Positions 8,890 through 18,800 of a stretch of DNA of 64,000 nt are shown piece after piece (the stretch's first letter is position 1; every line of letters begins with the position of its first letter). A model generated the notes under the pieces. It was given only the letters and a program-made list of their open reading frames with translations. It searched no databases and was not told where the DNA came from. The position numbers were made by a program, and so were the translations under genes. Origin of the DNA: Gammaproteobacteria bacterium (GTDB taxonomy: Bacteria; Pseudomonadota; Gammaproteobacteria; SZUA-152); the NCBI GenBank assembly GCA_021647705.1, contig JAKIUF010000002.1:1-64000 (forward strand), written 5' to 3'.

Positions 8890-8953
8890 AATATACAGAT
8901 CAGAGACAAAAAACCATGGCAATTTATCTTGATCGTAAAACGGGACACCCAAA

Positions 8954-8982
8954 GAGTAAAATAGGACCCCATCAATTAATTA
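8954..8982 (+). repeat. Dispersed short repeat, copy 1
   Basis: GAGTAAAATAGGACCCCATC continuing into AATTAATTA. A near-identical copy lies at 11385-11414 and an inverted, shorter copy at 22033-22057. A partial tandem version (GTAAAACGGGACACCC) lies just upstream at 8935-8950. Confidence 0.75.
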
Positions 8983-9285
8983 GCTGCTTATAGGCGGAGC
9001 TGCCCACCATGTTGGTTGTAAGGTAATAAAAATCGTAAATATTAAGAAAATTAACCAAAATATAACGGTTAATTTTTTATTATGGAATAACCAGTACGAT
9101 AAACCCCATAAAATTACACTTATAAAAGCAGCAGAATGATAGATAAGTACCCCATAAATGCCTATACCTTCACCAGCAAGAATAAATTTTTTAGAAACCA
9201 AAATTACATATATGCCTGTGCTTGTTGTTATAATTAACGATAAGACATATAAGGCGTATGAGATATATTTTTTATGAAAAAACAT
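8980..9285 (-). CDS. Small three-helix membrane protein, probable immunity partner of the lipase
   Basis: A 101-residue protein with three strongly hydrophobic segments (about residues 10-32, 44-65 and 73-91) and few charged residues, so an inner-membrane protein. I recognise no family. Its ATG overlaps the stop of the lipase gene (TAATG), implying translational coupling. Small multi-helix membrane proteins encoded directly behind lipase effectors usually serve as immunity proteins that act in the membrane or periplasm, and that is my inference here. Its stop codon lies inside the dispersed repeat at 8954-8982. Confidence 0.65.
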   Translation of the reverse strand: MFFHKKYISYALYVLSLIITTSTGIYVILVSKKFILAGEGIGIYGVLIYHSAAFISVILWGLSYWLFHNKKLTVIFWLIFLIFTIFITLQPTWWAAPPISS

Positions 9286-9955
9286 TACCTTAATCCTAAT
9301 GCATGTAATTTTTTGGCCAATTCTTTTCGGCGCTTGTTACCAGCGGCCCCTTCTCCCGCATAATAAAAATGGCCTTTTGATTCTTGCATTTGTTGAAATA
9401 ATTTTAACGAATTAGAAACTAATTCTGACATTTCCATCCCCGCATAAATAGGGTCGCCATGCTTATCTAAATTAATGATAATTATGTTTTTTATTCCTTT
9501 CATATTCCGTAGCGTGGTTAAGAAACCCTTACTTATTGGGCTGCCTATAAGAACCAAGTGATCAACGAGAGAGCCGTGGCGCGCATATTTGGCCGCTAAT
9601 TGTGCGGCTATAAGCGAGCCATATGAATAACCTATTAAATTAAATTGTTTATGTGAGCTTGGATGTATTCGAAGTAACATTGGAAAAAAAGGGTCATAGT
9701 CTCTTCCAAAAAATACACCGACAAGAGCATCAATATATTGTCCTTCCGACCATTTTTCACGATCAAGATATACAGCACTTTTTATGCCTGCTTTATGAAA
9801 GGCTTCAATTAATTTTGGTATATAGATACCATTCATGCCAGCCCCGCCAAGGAAAATGTTCCTTTAATATAGCTGCCTGGTTTAACGCAGCATTGACCTT
9901 TTAATGGTCCGTGCTTTCCCGCTTTATTGGTTGTTGAAATTTCTGCAATTTGCAT
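9285..9955 (-). pseudogene. Alpha/beta-hydrolase (lipase-like) effector, frameshifted
   Basis: The best start is ATG 9955, which has a perfect AAGGAGG five bases upstream. The first 32 residues (MQIAEISTTNKAGKHGPLKG onward) lead into SYIKG. At about 9858-9862 one base is missing (GGAACA where GGAAACA would restore the frame). The product then continues in another frame as IFLGGAGMNGIYIP and the full hydrolase domain, including the nucleophile elbow GYSYGS, an HGDPIY stretch with a possible catalytic acid, and GHFYY with a possible catalytic histidine, ending GNKRRKELAKKLHALGLR. Restored length is about 223 residues. The layout fits a phospholipase-type antibacterial effector with the downstream membrane protein as partner. 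An internal ATG at 9836 could start a 183-residue piece lacking the first strand and GGAG loop. Confidence 0.78.
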
Positions 9956-9994
9956 TGCGCCTCCTTGTCTTGTTCTTAGGCAAAGGCCAGAATG

Positions 9995-10204
9995 ATTAAG
10001 AGCCACCTCTCTAATCTGCTGACTTACTTTCAACACCCCATCAGTCACGCTGTTGCTGAGGGGCTGAACTCAAAAATACAAACAGTGAAATCGAATGCCA
10101 GGGGTTGTCGTTCATTCGACGGGTTCAAAAATAGCATATTATTTTACTGCGGCGGTCTACAGATGGCTCCATAGGTTTTCACGCAGATCTGCGAAAAACC
10201 CCTC
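9995..10204 (+). pseudogene. ISL3-family transposase C-terminal remnant with IS end
   Basis: The frame ending at TAG 10172-10174 gives NLLTYFQHPISHAVAEGLNS, then KIQTVKSNARGCRSFDGFK and CGGLQMAP. This is the signature C-terminus of ISL3-family DDE transposases. The upstream part of the transposase is absent. The sequence TTTTCACGCAGATCTGCGAA at about 10177-10196 looks like the terminal inverted repeat of such an element. The remnant lies directly upstream of the lipase start on the other strand, so insertion of the IS may have cut away whatever preceded the lipase. Confidence 0.75.
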
Positions 10205-10455
10205 GCTGGAATAATCGTCTTTGCTCGGCTGCACGCCCCCTTATTTTTTTGTTCTTTGATTTGACGTATGAAAATGACTTGTATCTCTGATATTAATTCA
10301 GTAGTGTTCTTGACTCGCATCAGTTTTTTTGATGCTGGCCTGCTAGCTAACATCATGATATGGAACTCAATGTGACACAAGCCTGCCTAAATATTCAATA
10401 TTTGATTCGCCCACAGACTCTTCAGAAGACCCATTTTCATATAAGGAAATATGTA

Positions 10456-10947
10456 ATGCCAAATATACATACTACAAAATCAAGTTATAAAGCGCCATCT
10501 TCCATTCAAGGGTGGAGTTGGCTACCATATTCATCCTCCTCTTATCTGCAAACTCTTGATTCAGCAATTTCATTAATTGATAATAATATCAAAACTAATA
10601 AATCTTGTAATCAAGCGTTTAAAAAACTACCTTCGGGAAGAAAGTTTAGTGACATTTGGAATGATTCATCAATTTGGATTAGCTTAGATCCTAGCAACAT
10701 GAAAGATAAATATGGTGCAACTTTATCAAACAAACATATTACGCTTACAGCATATACTTTAAAAATGGGAAAGTGGACTACAGCGGCAACACTAATCCAT
10801 GAATTGGCTCATGTGGGTGGAGCGTTAAATACAAACACTGATGCAGAAGATGTATTACTTAAATGTTTACTTCGTGGTCTTCATGATCCCAATATTATTG
10901 GGGGGCTGATCAATGGTAAAAAAAATAATTCCTCATATTTTTGTTAG
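10456..10947 (+). CDS. Zincin-type metallopeptidase, candidate toxin/effector
   Basis: A 163-residue protein from ATG 10456, which has AAGGAAAT upstream; an earlier in-frame ATG at 10360 has no ribosome-binding site. It carries a zinc-peptidase motif HELAH at residues 115-119, followed by VGG and a TDAED segment at 128-132 that could supply the third ligand. I see no signal peptide or membrane segment. The preceding domain (about 60-110) ends in a beta-strand (KHITLTAYTL), as expected for the edge strand of zincins. I do not recognise the exact family; it looks like the stand-alone metallopeptidase tips of polymorphic toxins. It is the only intact toxin-like enzyme in the island, and a TIMP-like secreted protein follows 11 bases downstream. 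Confidence 0.7.
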   Translation: MPNIHTTKSSYKAPSSIQGWSWLPYSSSSYLQTLDSAISLIDNNIKTNKSCNQAFKKLPSGRKFSDIWNDSSIWISLDPSNMKDKYGATLSNKHITLTAYTLKMGKWTTAATLIHELAHVGGALNTNTDAEDVLLKCLLRGLHDPNIIGGLINGKKNNSSYFC

Positions 10948-10958
10948 AGGGCTTAGTT

Positions 10959-11372
10959 ATGAAAAACAGGGTATTTATAGCAATATTTATATTTTTTCTA
11001 TCGTTCAATGTCTATGCGTGTCGATGTATTGAACCATCTCACTCAAAAGCATTTGAGTTATCTGATATCGTCGTCATTGGTGAAGCTCTGGAAATTTCAC
11101 CGCTAACTGGAAATAAAGGAAGTATCGCAATAATTAAAGTTAACAAAACATGGAAGAAAAAAATAAAAAGTAAAATAGGTATTTTGAGCATCACTAACTG
11201 TAGTTTTACAATGGATAAAGGAAAACATTATGTATTATTTTTGAGAAATGAAGAATACGGATTATATTCGACTGGTCGCTGTTCCGGTAACAAGTTAGTA
11301 TCCAATAGCAAAAAATTATTAAAATGGTTGGACACCAAAAAAAGTTATGCCATTGACAATAAATTAGAATAA
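10959..11372 (+). CDS. Secreted TIMP/NTR-like protein, candidate metallopeptidase inhibitor
   Basis: A 137-residue precursor from ATG 10959. The signal peptide ends FNVYA, so the mature protein begins Cys-Arg-Cys. Numbered on the mature chain, cysteines are at 1, 3, 61 and 88. In animal TIMPs the mature chain also starts Cys-x-Cys, Cys1 chelates the protease zinc, and Cys1 and Cys3 pair with cysteines near 70 and 99. Other family-like features are AFELSDIVVIGEALEI after the N-terminus, an IKVNKTWK strand, GKHYVLFL and GRCSGN. I read it as a bacterial TIMP/netrin-module protein. Position 11 bases behind the zincin gene suggests it is that enzyme's periplasmic inhibitor or immunity protein. The fold call is strong; the partner is inferred. 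Confidence 0.75.
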   Translation: MKNRVFIAIFIFFLSFNVYACRCIEPSHSKAFELSDIVVIGEALEISPLTGNKGSIAIIKVNKTWKKKIKSKIGILSITNCSFTMDKGKHYVLFLRNEEYGLYSTGRCSGNKLVSNSKKLLKWLDTKKSYAIDNKLE

Positions 11373-11384
11373 TCACGATCGATG

Positions 11385-11414
11385 GAGTAAAACAGGACAC
11401 CCATCAATTAATTA
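11385..11414 (+). repeat. Dispersed short repeat, copy 2
   Basis: GAGTAAAACAGGACACCCAT continuing into CAATTAATTA, in the same orientation as the copy at 8954-8982. The two bracket the lipase, ISL3 and metallopeptidase segment. Confidence 0.75.
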
Positions 11415-11534
11415 CGGTATATATCGAAAAATTCTCTGATGCATCAACACCAGCATTATTCAAAGTGTCTATCGCAGGCAGTGAAGGCAGAAATCCCCGT
11501 TGAGTACATGATCTGCACACTAGAAAACTGCCTG

Positions 11535-11630
11535 TTCAACGAATACTTTATCTTTCATTAGGGTGCTTTAGGCAATAAACGCCGCAGAAAACTAGCGAAG
11601 CAACTATATAAATTATACGGTTTTAGATTT
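11535..11630 (+). pseudogene. Decayed 3' end of a second lipase-like gene
   Basis: One frame reads FNEYFIFH, stop, then GALGNKRRRKLAKQLYKLYG and FR. This matches the last 30 residues of the lipase at 9285 (GHFYYAGEGAAGNKRRKELA and so on), in the opposite orientation. The internal stop and the lack of any upstream hydrolase sequence show that only a fragment remains. Confidence 0.65.
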
Positions 11631-11961
11631 CATCTTCAACGGCATTCGCCTCGACACTTGGTTGCCCCCCGAAGATGCGGACAGAAAAACCCGGAATCTG
11701 TAATGGTTTGTTTCCAGTTCGTTAGTGTGCTTGAGGATGCAAATCGGACTGTTGTTTTAATACCGGCCTAGGGAATACTACTGATATTCTTCCTGTTTTA
11801 CCGGGTAATACGGGTATTTTTCACCCCCGTATACCCTCCCCCATTTGTCAATTATTGCCAGAACCATGATAGGATTATCGGTATTTATTTGGTTTCAGAA
11901 TGCGTTCCTGTTTTCGCCTTTTTTTGCCAGGGATGCAGCAAACATTTACAAGGACACTGTT

Positions 11962-12798
11962 ATGACCCGATCATTGTTATCCACACGGTTGACACCACTT
12001 CTGATGATGTTTTTGGCGCTGTTTACTCTGGTTTTTCAGGGGTGTGGTGGGGGTGGAGGGGGCGGCGGTGGAGCGTCCAATACCGATCCAAGCGGATATT
12101 ACAGGGATACCGGGAGTGCCAATGTGGATGATGGTGCTAGCGGAATGATTACTGAGTTCAATGACCTTCAAGGACTGGTGAGCCCAGACGGGAAATTGAT
12201 GATGCTTAGTGTTAATACGGGTGTGGCTTATGTCGGTACATATACTGTGAGTGGAAGTGCTTTCACTGGCCTTGTGGATGTTTATGAAGCGGGTGTGATG
12301 ACACAAAAAGATGTTCCTATTATCAACGGTATGATTACGCAAGGTACAACGATGACCGGTGATCTGGATGGAACCGGCAGGGCCGCTAAGGGTTCTTTTA
12401 CGCTGGAGTATGCAGAGGCAATGGATAATGGGCCGGTGGAGTTGGATCAGGTATATCATGAACTAAGCTGGAAATCTGTGAATAATAGTGAGAATTTCAA
12501 TCTATCCATTGAAGAGGAGGTAGCATCGATTCCAAACTTTGGCAGTAATGGCACAGGTCTTGGAACCTTTGACAACTGTAAGTTTGGAGGTCGAATAGAA
12601 CCCATTTCAAATACACACCTATACACGTTATCGGGCACTATGAGGGACTGTCTGGACAGCAATAGTTTTTCGAATGGAATTTTAGTGCCTGATGCTTATA
12701 GTGGTTTAGTCAGTGTGCGAGGCATTGACCCTGACGATCGGCTTATTGTGGTTCTAACCAACGGTGCTTACGGTATTATTGGTGAGTACAGGCGATAA
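11962..12798 (+). CDS. Lipoprotein with poly-glycine linker
   Basis: A 278-residue protein from ATG 11962 (AAGGACACT upstream); an in-frame ATG at 11845 has no good ribosome-binding site and would bury the signal peptide. The signal sequence ends in the lipobox LVFQGC, followed by a run of nine glycines. The rest is beta-rich, with repeated G/T/S-containing strands (for example VAYVGTYTVSGSAFTG and GTMTGDLDGTGRAAKGSFTL, trimmed), like small beta-sandwich surface lipoproteins. No known family recognised. It precedes the giant adhesin gene by 73 bases on the same strand, so it may be co-transcribed and act as an anchor or accessory. Confidence 0.75.
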   Translation: MTRSLLSTRLTPLLMMFLALFTLVFQGCGGGGGGGGGASNTDPSGYYRDTGSANVDDGASGMITEFNDLQGLVSPDGKLMMLSVNTGVAYVGTYTVSGSAFTGLVDVYEAGVMTQKDVPIINGMITQGTTMTGDLDGTGRAAKGSFTLEYAEAMDNGPVELDQVYHELSWKSVNNSENFNLSIEEEVASIPNFGSNGTGLGTFDNCKFGGRIEPISNTHLYTLSGTMRDCLDSNSFSNGILVPDAYSGLVSVRGIDPDDRLIVVLTNGAYGIIGEYRR

Positions 12799-12871
12799 TA
12801 ATGATTGATTGCTCTGCATATACAGACCGGATTGAACCAATGGCTGGAAAAAAATACACAAGGATAGAGTG

Positions 12872-15800
12872 ATGCGATGCCAGACGTTGTTTTTTACCCT
12901 GTTATTGGTTAGTGCCACAAGTCCACCGGCAGTTATTGCCGGGCCAGAAGGTGGTCAGGTGGTGGGTGGTAGTGGCAGTATCAGTCAATCAGGGCTTAAT
13001 ACCACCATTAACCAGTCCACACAAAACATGTCTATTGACTGGCAGAGTTATAACGTCAATGCCAATGAGCGTGTGCAGTACATTCAGCCCAACTCTTCTT
13101 CTATTTCTTTAAACCGTATCCTGAGCCAAAACGGTTCGACGATTGCCGGACGCATTGATGCCAATGGTCAGGTTATTCTGGTTAACCCCAATGGTATTTT
13201 TTTCACTCCCACCTCAGTGATTAATGTCGGTGGCATCATTGCTTCGGGCCTGAACATTCAGCCCAATGATTTCATGAATGGCAATTATATCTTTGATGAA
13301 GTGCTGGGGACGGATGGCACGGTAATCAACAGCGGCATCATCAATGCCTCGCTGGGCGGTAATGTGGCACTGATTGGCAAGCAGGTTGAAAACGATGGCC
13401 TGATTGTGGCCAATCTTGGTTCAGTGAGTCTTGCTGCTGGTAAACAAGCTGTTTTAACGTTTGATGACGGTGGTTTATTAGGTGTACGGGTCAGTAAGGA
13501 AATTCTACAAGAAGAGCTTGGTGTTGACCCGGCAGTATTAAACAGTGGTGAGATTAATACCGAAGGTGGTCGCGTGTTGTTAACGGCCAGCACCAGCCAG
13601 GATGTTTTCTCGCAAGCCGTGAATACGGGGGATCTCAACCAAAATCTTAGTGTCGTGATGCACGAAGATGGCAGCTTTACCTTGGGTGATGGTGCAGATG
13701 TGCTTAACACTGGCAATATTGATACTTCAACAACGGAAAACGATCAAAATGCCGGGCGTATTGTTTTACTGGGTGAAAATGTTACCAGTGGCGGCGAACT
13801 TAATGCCAATGCACAAAACGGTAACGGCGGTGACATCGAGCTGCATGCACAAAACACTGCACTGTTGATAGAAAACAGTGTTACCTCGGTCCGTTCAGAA
13901 AGCAATGGCCAGGGTGGTTCGGTAAAAATACTGGGCGACAATGTCGGATTGTTTGATCGGTCCATCGTTGAAGCGTCAGGTGGCAATGGCGGAGGACAGG
14001 TTTTTATCGGGGGAGACCAGGAAGGTAACAATGCCCTGATCCCTAACAGCGAATTTATCTATTTGTCCGAAGATAGCCAGATATTTGCTGATGCACTGGA
14101 TAACGGCGATGGTGGTCGCGTTATTACTTTTGCTTCCGATAGCGCACGAATCTATGGCGACCTATTTGCGCGAGGAGGCGCTAATGGTGGTGATGGTGGT
14201 TTTATCGAAACCTCGGGATTGCGTGGCTTTGAAATAAGCAGTGTGCCGGATACATCTGCGGTTTCAGGGCGCGGGGGTATCTGGCTCATTGATCCTTATT
14301 CGATTACGATTAATGATAATACCACCCAAAATGTGCCTGATTCCGGTGGGGTATTCACGTCAACGGGGACTCCGGCAGAAGTCAATGTTGATGTTATTGG
14401 AGATGCATTAAACAACGGTAGCGTTGTGATTGTCAGAACCGGCAGCGGTGGATCCGAGGGAGGAAATATTATTTTTGATGCAAGGCTTGATTATGACAGG
14501 CGGGAAAATGCAACGCTGACCTTGGATGCTCAGGGTGATATTCGTTTTATGGATGGTAGCCGGGTTTTTGATGGTGAACCTGAAAACAATAGTTTCCAAG
14601 ATGCCCTCACTCTCAACCTCCATGCCCGAGGTGAAGTGATCATTGAAGAAAATGTCTCCATCAGCACACAAGGCGGTAACTTCGTTGTTGGTGACCCTGA
14701 TAATAACATCACCCCAACAGGCTTCGCCAACAACGGCACAATCATTACAGGTGGTGGTAATTTTTCAGCAGGTACTGCCAGCAACCGTGTTGTCGATTTC
14801 AACAATGCCGGTACGATCAGCACTACGGGTGCGGAAAATCAGGATGGCGGTGATATCTCCATTTATACATCCGGTGCATTGATCTCAACCGGGTTGAGTA
14901 CGAATGGCGGGACTACTGGAATATCAGATACTTCCAAAATCAACCGGCAGGGCCGAGAAGGGGGTGATGTCACCATAAGTGCCGCATCTGTTTCTATCTC
15001 TGGTGTTATTGATGCCAGTGGTAGTGCTGGTCGATACGAAACAGATGGCGGTGGTAATAATGGCCAGGATGGCGGGGATGGTGGAATAGTCAACATTACT
15101 GCACTCACTGATGATGTCAGTGTTAATGCGATTATTACCTCCGGTGGTGAAGCAGCGGGAGATTATGCGGGGAGTACGATAGATACTGGTAATGGTGGAG
15201 ATGCAGGTGCCATCACATTAACTGCCGGGACTTCATCAGCCATCAACCTGAATGGCAATTTAACGGCAACGGGTGCGAGGGGTTATGTTGCGGGAAGTAA
15301 CGGTAGCCATGGTGACGGGAACACGATTGACTTAAACGGTGACGTTGTACTGGTTTCGGCGGTGGAAATTAATGCCGCTGGAGCAATGGATACAACGGAG
15401 GCTGTTTCTGGAACCTTTGGTGATATAACTTTTGGTGGTATCACAGGCTCGACAGACAGAGCTGAAGATTTAACGGTCACTGGCAACACGATTACTTTTT
15501 CAGGTTTGGTGGGTAATGTCACCCGACTGGGAAATCTGAACGTTAGTGCCAACGGAGCGGTGGATGCTGGTACAAACGCCATTGTGGCCAGCTCACTGAC
15601 GGTGACCCAGTCCACGAGTTTTACCTCCGGCACTCTCGATACTGCCAACACCGGAGGTGCAGGCGGTGCCATGAGTATCACCGCTGATGAAATCACCTTG
15701 AATGATGACCTCAATGCCAGCGGTACCACTGCTGGAACAATAAACCTGACATTAAGTAGTGCTGGAAGCGTGACGCTTGCGCGTACCGCGAATTTTACTT

Positions 15801-18800
15801 CGTCAGCCATTCTGACGGGTAGCAGCGGTATGGATACCCTCAATGCGGCCAACCGGGAAAACAGTTGGTCGTTAACTTCTGCTGATTCCACCCTTAATAA
15901 CCTCACCTTCTCTGGCATTGAAACACTCGTTGGCAATGCGCAAGGCGATACCTTCACCCTGCCGGACAATGACACCTTTACTGGAACACTTTCTGGTGGA
16001 GGTGGTAGCGACACCCTACAGGCGGGCAATCGCAGCAACGATTGGGCAGTAACCGGAAACGGAGTTGGTAGCGTTACTGGACTGACTGGAGAGTTTACTG
16101 ACATTGAAACCCTCACGGGTGGCAACAAGATCGATGCCTTTAACATCACCGCTGCCTACAACGGAGACATCAACGGCGGAGATAATAACGATATTTTTAA
16201 CATTGCTGCCGATGTCAGTGGCACGATTGATGGCAATGCCGGTGATGACACTTTTAACATCCAGGAAGATGGACTAACGGCCATTTTGGTTGGGGGAGTA
16301 CCAGGAACTGATATCGACACAGTGATCGCTAACGATTCATCAAACACCAATACCTGGAATATCAATACAGCGGGTGGTGGAACGTTGGGCAACACGGGCG
16401 GGGTCGTCGGTTTCAGCAATATCGAGAACCTTACTGGTGGTACTGGTTTCGACAGGTTTGTGATGGGTGCATCCGGCTCCATTGTACAAATTGATGGTGA
16501 TGCCGGTACCAACGCCCTGGTCGCCCGTCAGGGTGTTGGCAATATCTGGGGCTTTGTTACGGACGAAAGCGGTACCCTCACCCAAGCGGGAGAAAGCATC
16601 CCCTACGTGAATACTTTCATGAACATACAAACCAGCGTCAGAGGAGGTACCAGCAATGAATGGGCAGATCTTTCAAATGCAGGCACCAACAATTCCAATA
16701 TTGAAAATTATTTCGATTTTACCGGCATCATCGGCAACGGCACCACCAGCATACTGAACGGCCAGGATGGACAGACTAACGACTGGACAGTGCAAACTGT
16801 CACAAACCCGGCTGGTGGAAGTACAGATGGCATCAACGATGGCACTTTTAGCAACAGCAAGGGTACCCTTACTTTCATTAATTTTGGCAACCTGACGGGC
16901 GGCAACAGCGCTGATAACTTTGTGATCGGAGAGAATGGCTCCGTTACTGGCACAATCAACGGCGGTGACACCTCCTCCATCAATACCCTCACCGGGCGGG
17001 ACGCTAATAGCAGTTGGAGCATAACGAACATCAATACAGGCTGGCTTGCCGAAACTGCTTCTTTGCCAATACGCTACGTTGAAAACTTTACCGACATTCA
17101 ACAAATTATCGGCGGCAGTGGCAATGATGTTTTCACTCTTGAAACAGCAGGCAGGGTTTCAAATGTTACTGGTGGCGCTGGTAATGATCGGTTGGTGATT
17201 AATGCCAGCGGTAATCAAGCTATTGAACTGGGTAATCGCATCAATGATATCAACCTGAATGTCTTTCAGGTTGAAGACATTACTGCCAATGCCGACACCG
17301 ATAATACTCTGGTGGCTGACAACGATGTGCCTAGCAATATCTGGACGGTGAATGCCAATAACGCGGGTACTGTCAGTAATACGGGCAGTAACATAAGCTT
17401 TACCAATTTCACCAATCTTGTGGGCAGCAATACGGCAGATAATTTCACAGTAAATGCCAACGCCAGCATCGGCAGCATTAACACCGGAAACGGAACCAAT
17501 CGCGTAACGGTAAACAGTGATGGTCGTGTTACGGGCGCGATTACCGGCGGCAACGATAACGATACGATCACGGTGGCAGGCATTGCCAGTGGTGTTATTG
17601 ATGGTGGCGACAACACGGCCAGTGGTAATGATACACTGATGATTAATGCCAGCAGTGATCGCATCGTCCAGCTCGGCGGTGTCGCCAGTGACGGCGCAGA
17701 TTACACCGTCAGCAATATTGAAGTTATTAATACTGATGACAGTATTACGACCGTGAGCAATACCCTGCGTGCAGGGGCAGGTACTAATATCTGGAACATC
17801 GATACCGACAACGGTGGCAACATCACCAATAATGGAAACAATATTGCCTTCAGTAATTTCGCTAATTTGGATGGTAATATTGGTACTGATGAGTTTACTG
17901 TGGATGCGGTGATTAACAATATCAATGCTGGAAACGGTGGCAATATCATCACTGTTAATAATGATGGCAATGTTACCGGCACCATCACTGGTGGTGACGG
18001 CATCGATAGGATCATGGTTGCCGGTAGTGCTGTTGCCATCAGCACAGGGGGTGATAACGATGTGATTACTTTCTCTGGCACAGTGAATGGTTTGATTGAT
18101 GGTGGCATGGGCATGGATCAATTGACCATTGTAGCGACAGGTAACCGGGTGATCGAACTGGGTAACCGCAACAATGAGAATCAAAATGTCTATCGGATCG
18201 AAACCCTGACCGCTAACAGGGACGCTGAAAATACCCTGATCGGTGACAGTAACGCTGCCATCAACGATTGGGCCATTACTGATGCCCGCAATGGCACTGT
18301 ATCTGATCAAAGCACAATCACTACTTTCAGTAACATCGATCATGTTACAGGAGGAGACCTGACAGATAATATCACTCTGGAGAGCAATGATTTTGCCGGG
18401 TTGATCAATGGTGGAATTGGTGTCGATACCGTACTCATCGATGTGAATGATGATCAGGTTGTGGAAATCGGTAATCGGGCCAATGAAAACCTGAATATCT
18501 ATCAAGTTGAAAACATCACGGCCAATGGAGATGCCACCAGAAATGAATTGATTGGAGACATTGATCAAATCGCTGCTACGACAAATTGGGATATCAATGG
18601 CATGAACACTGGCCGACTTACGGATGGTGTAAACACGGTCGAGTTCACGAATTTTACAGATATCAGTGGTGCAAATGGCAACGCCATTGATAGGTTTACG
18701 GTGTCCGGTAATACGAATTCCGGCCTGTCCGGTCTTATCAATGGCATGGGAGGTAATGACAGCTTAATTATCACTGCTGATGGTAACCGGGTTGTCGAGT

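Larger units (their letters stand above)
7658..8902 (+). repeat. Tandem duplication, copy 2
   Basis: Second copy of the nuclease/immunity unit, starting with the same AGCCTGGTAGGG sequence. It ends near 8902, where the sequence stops resembling the end of copy 1 (copy 1 runs directly into copy 2). Confidence 0.9.
11373..11961. other. Degenerate intergenic region
   Basis: No open gene. It contains the second copy of the dispersed repeat, a decayed lipase 3' end, and from about 11640 to 11960 a stretch with only the presumed promoter of the lipoprotein gene. GGTAATACGGGTATTTTTCA with a following GTATACC at about 11803-11834 is mildly palindromic but not a clear terminator. Confidence 0.5.

Noticed and set aside
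17159-18568. 469-codon open frame on the minus strand under the adhesin, with several similar ones
   Set aside because: The adhesin is rich in Asn, Thr, Ile, Gly and Asp codons, which leave the antisense frames open by composition; there is no start context and no protein-like features.
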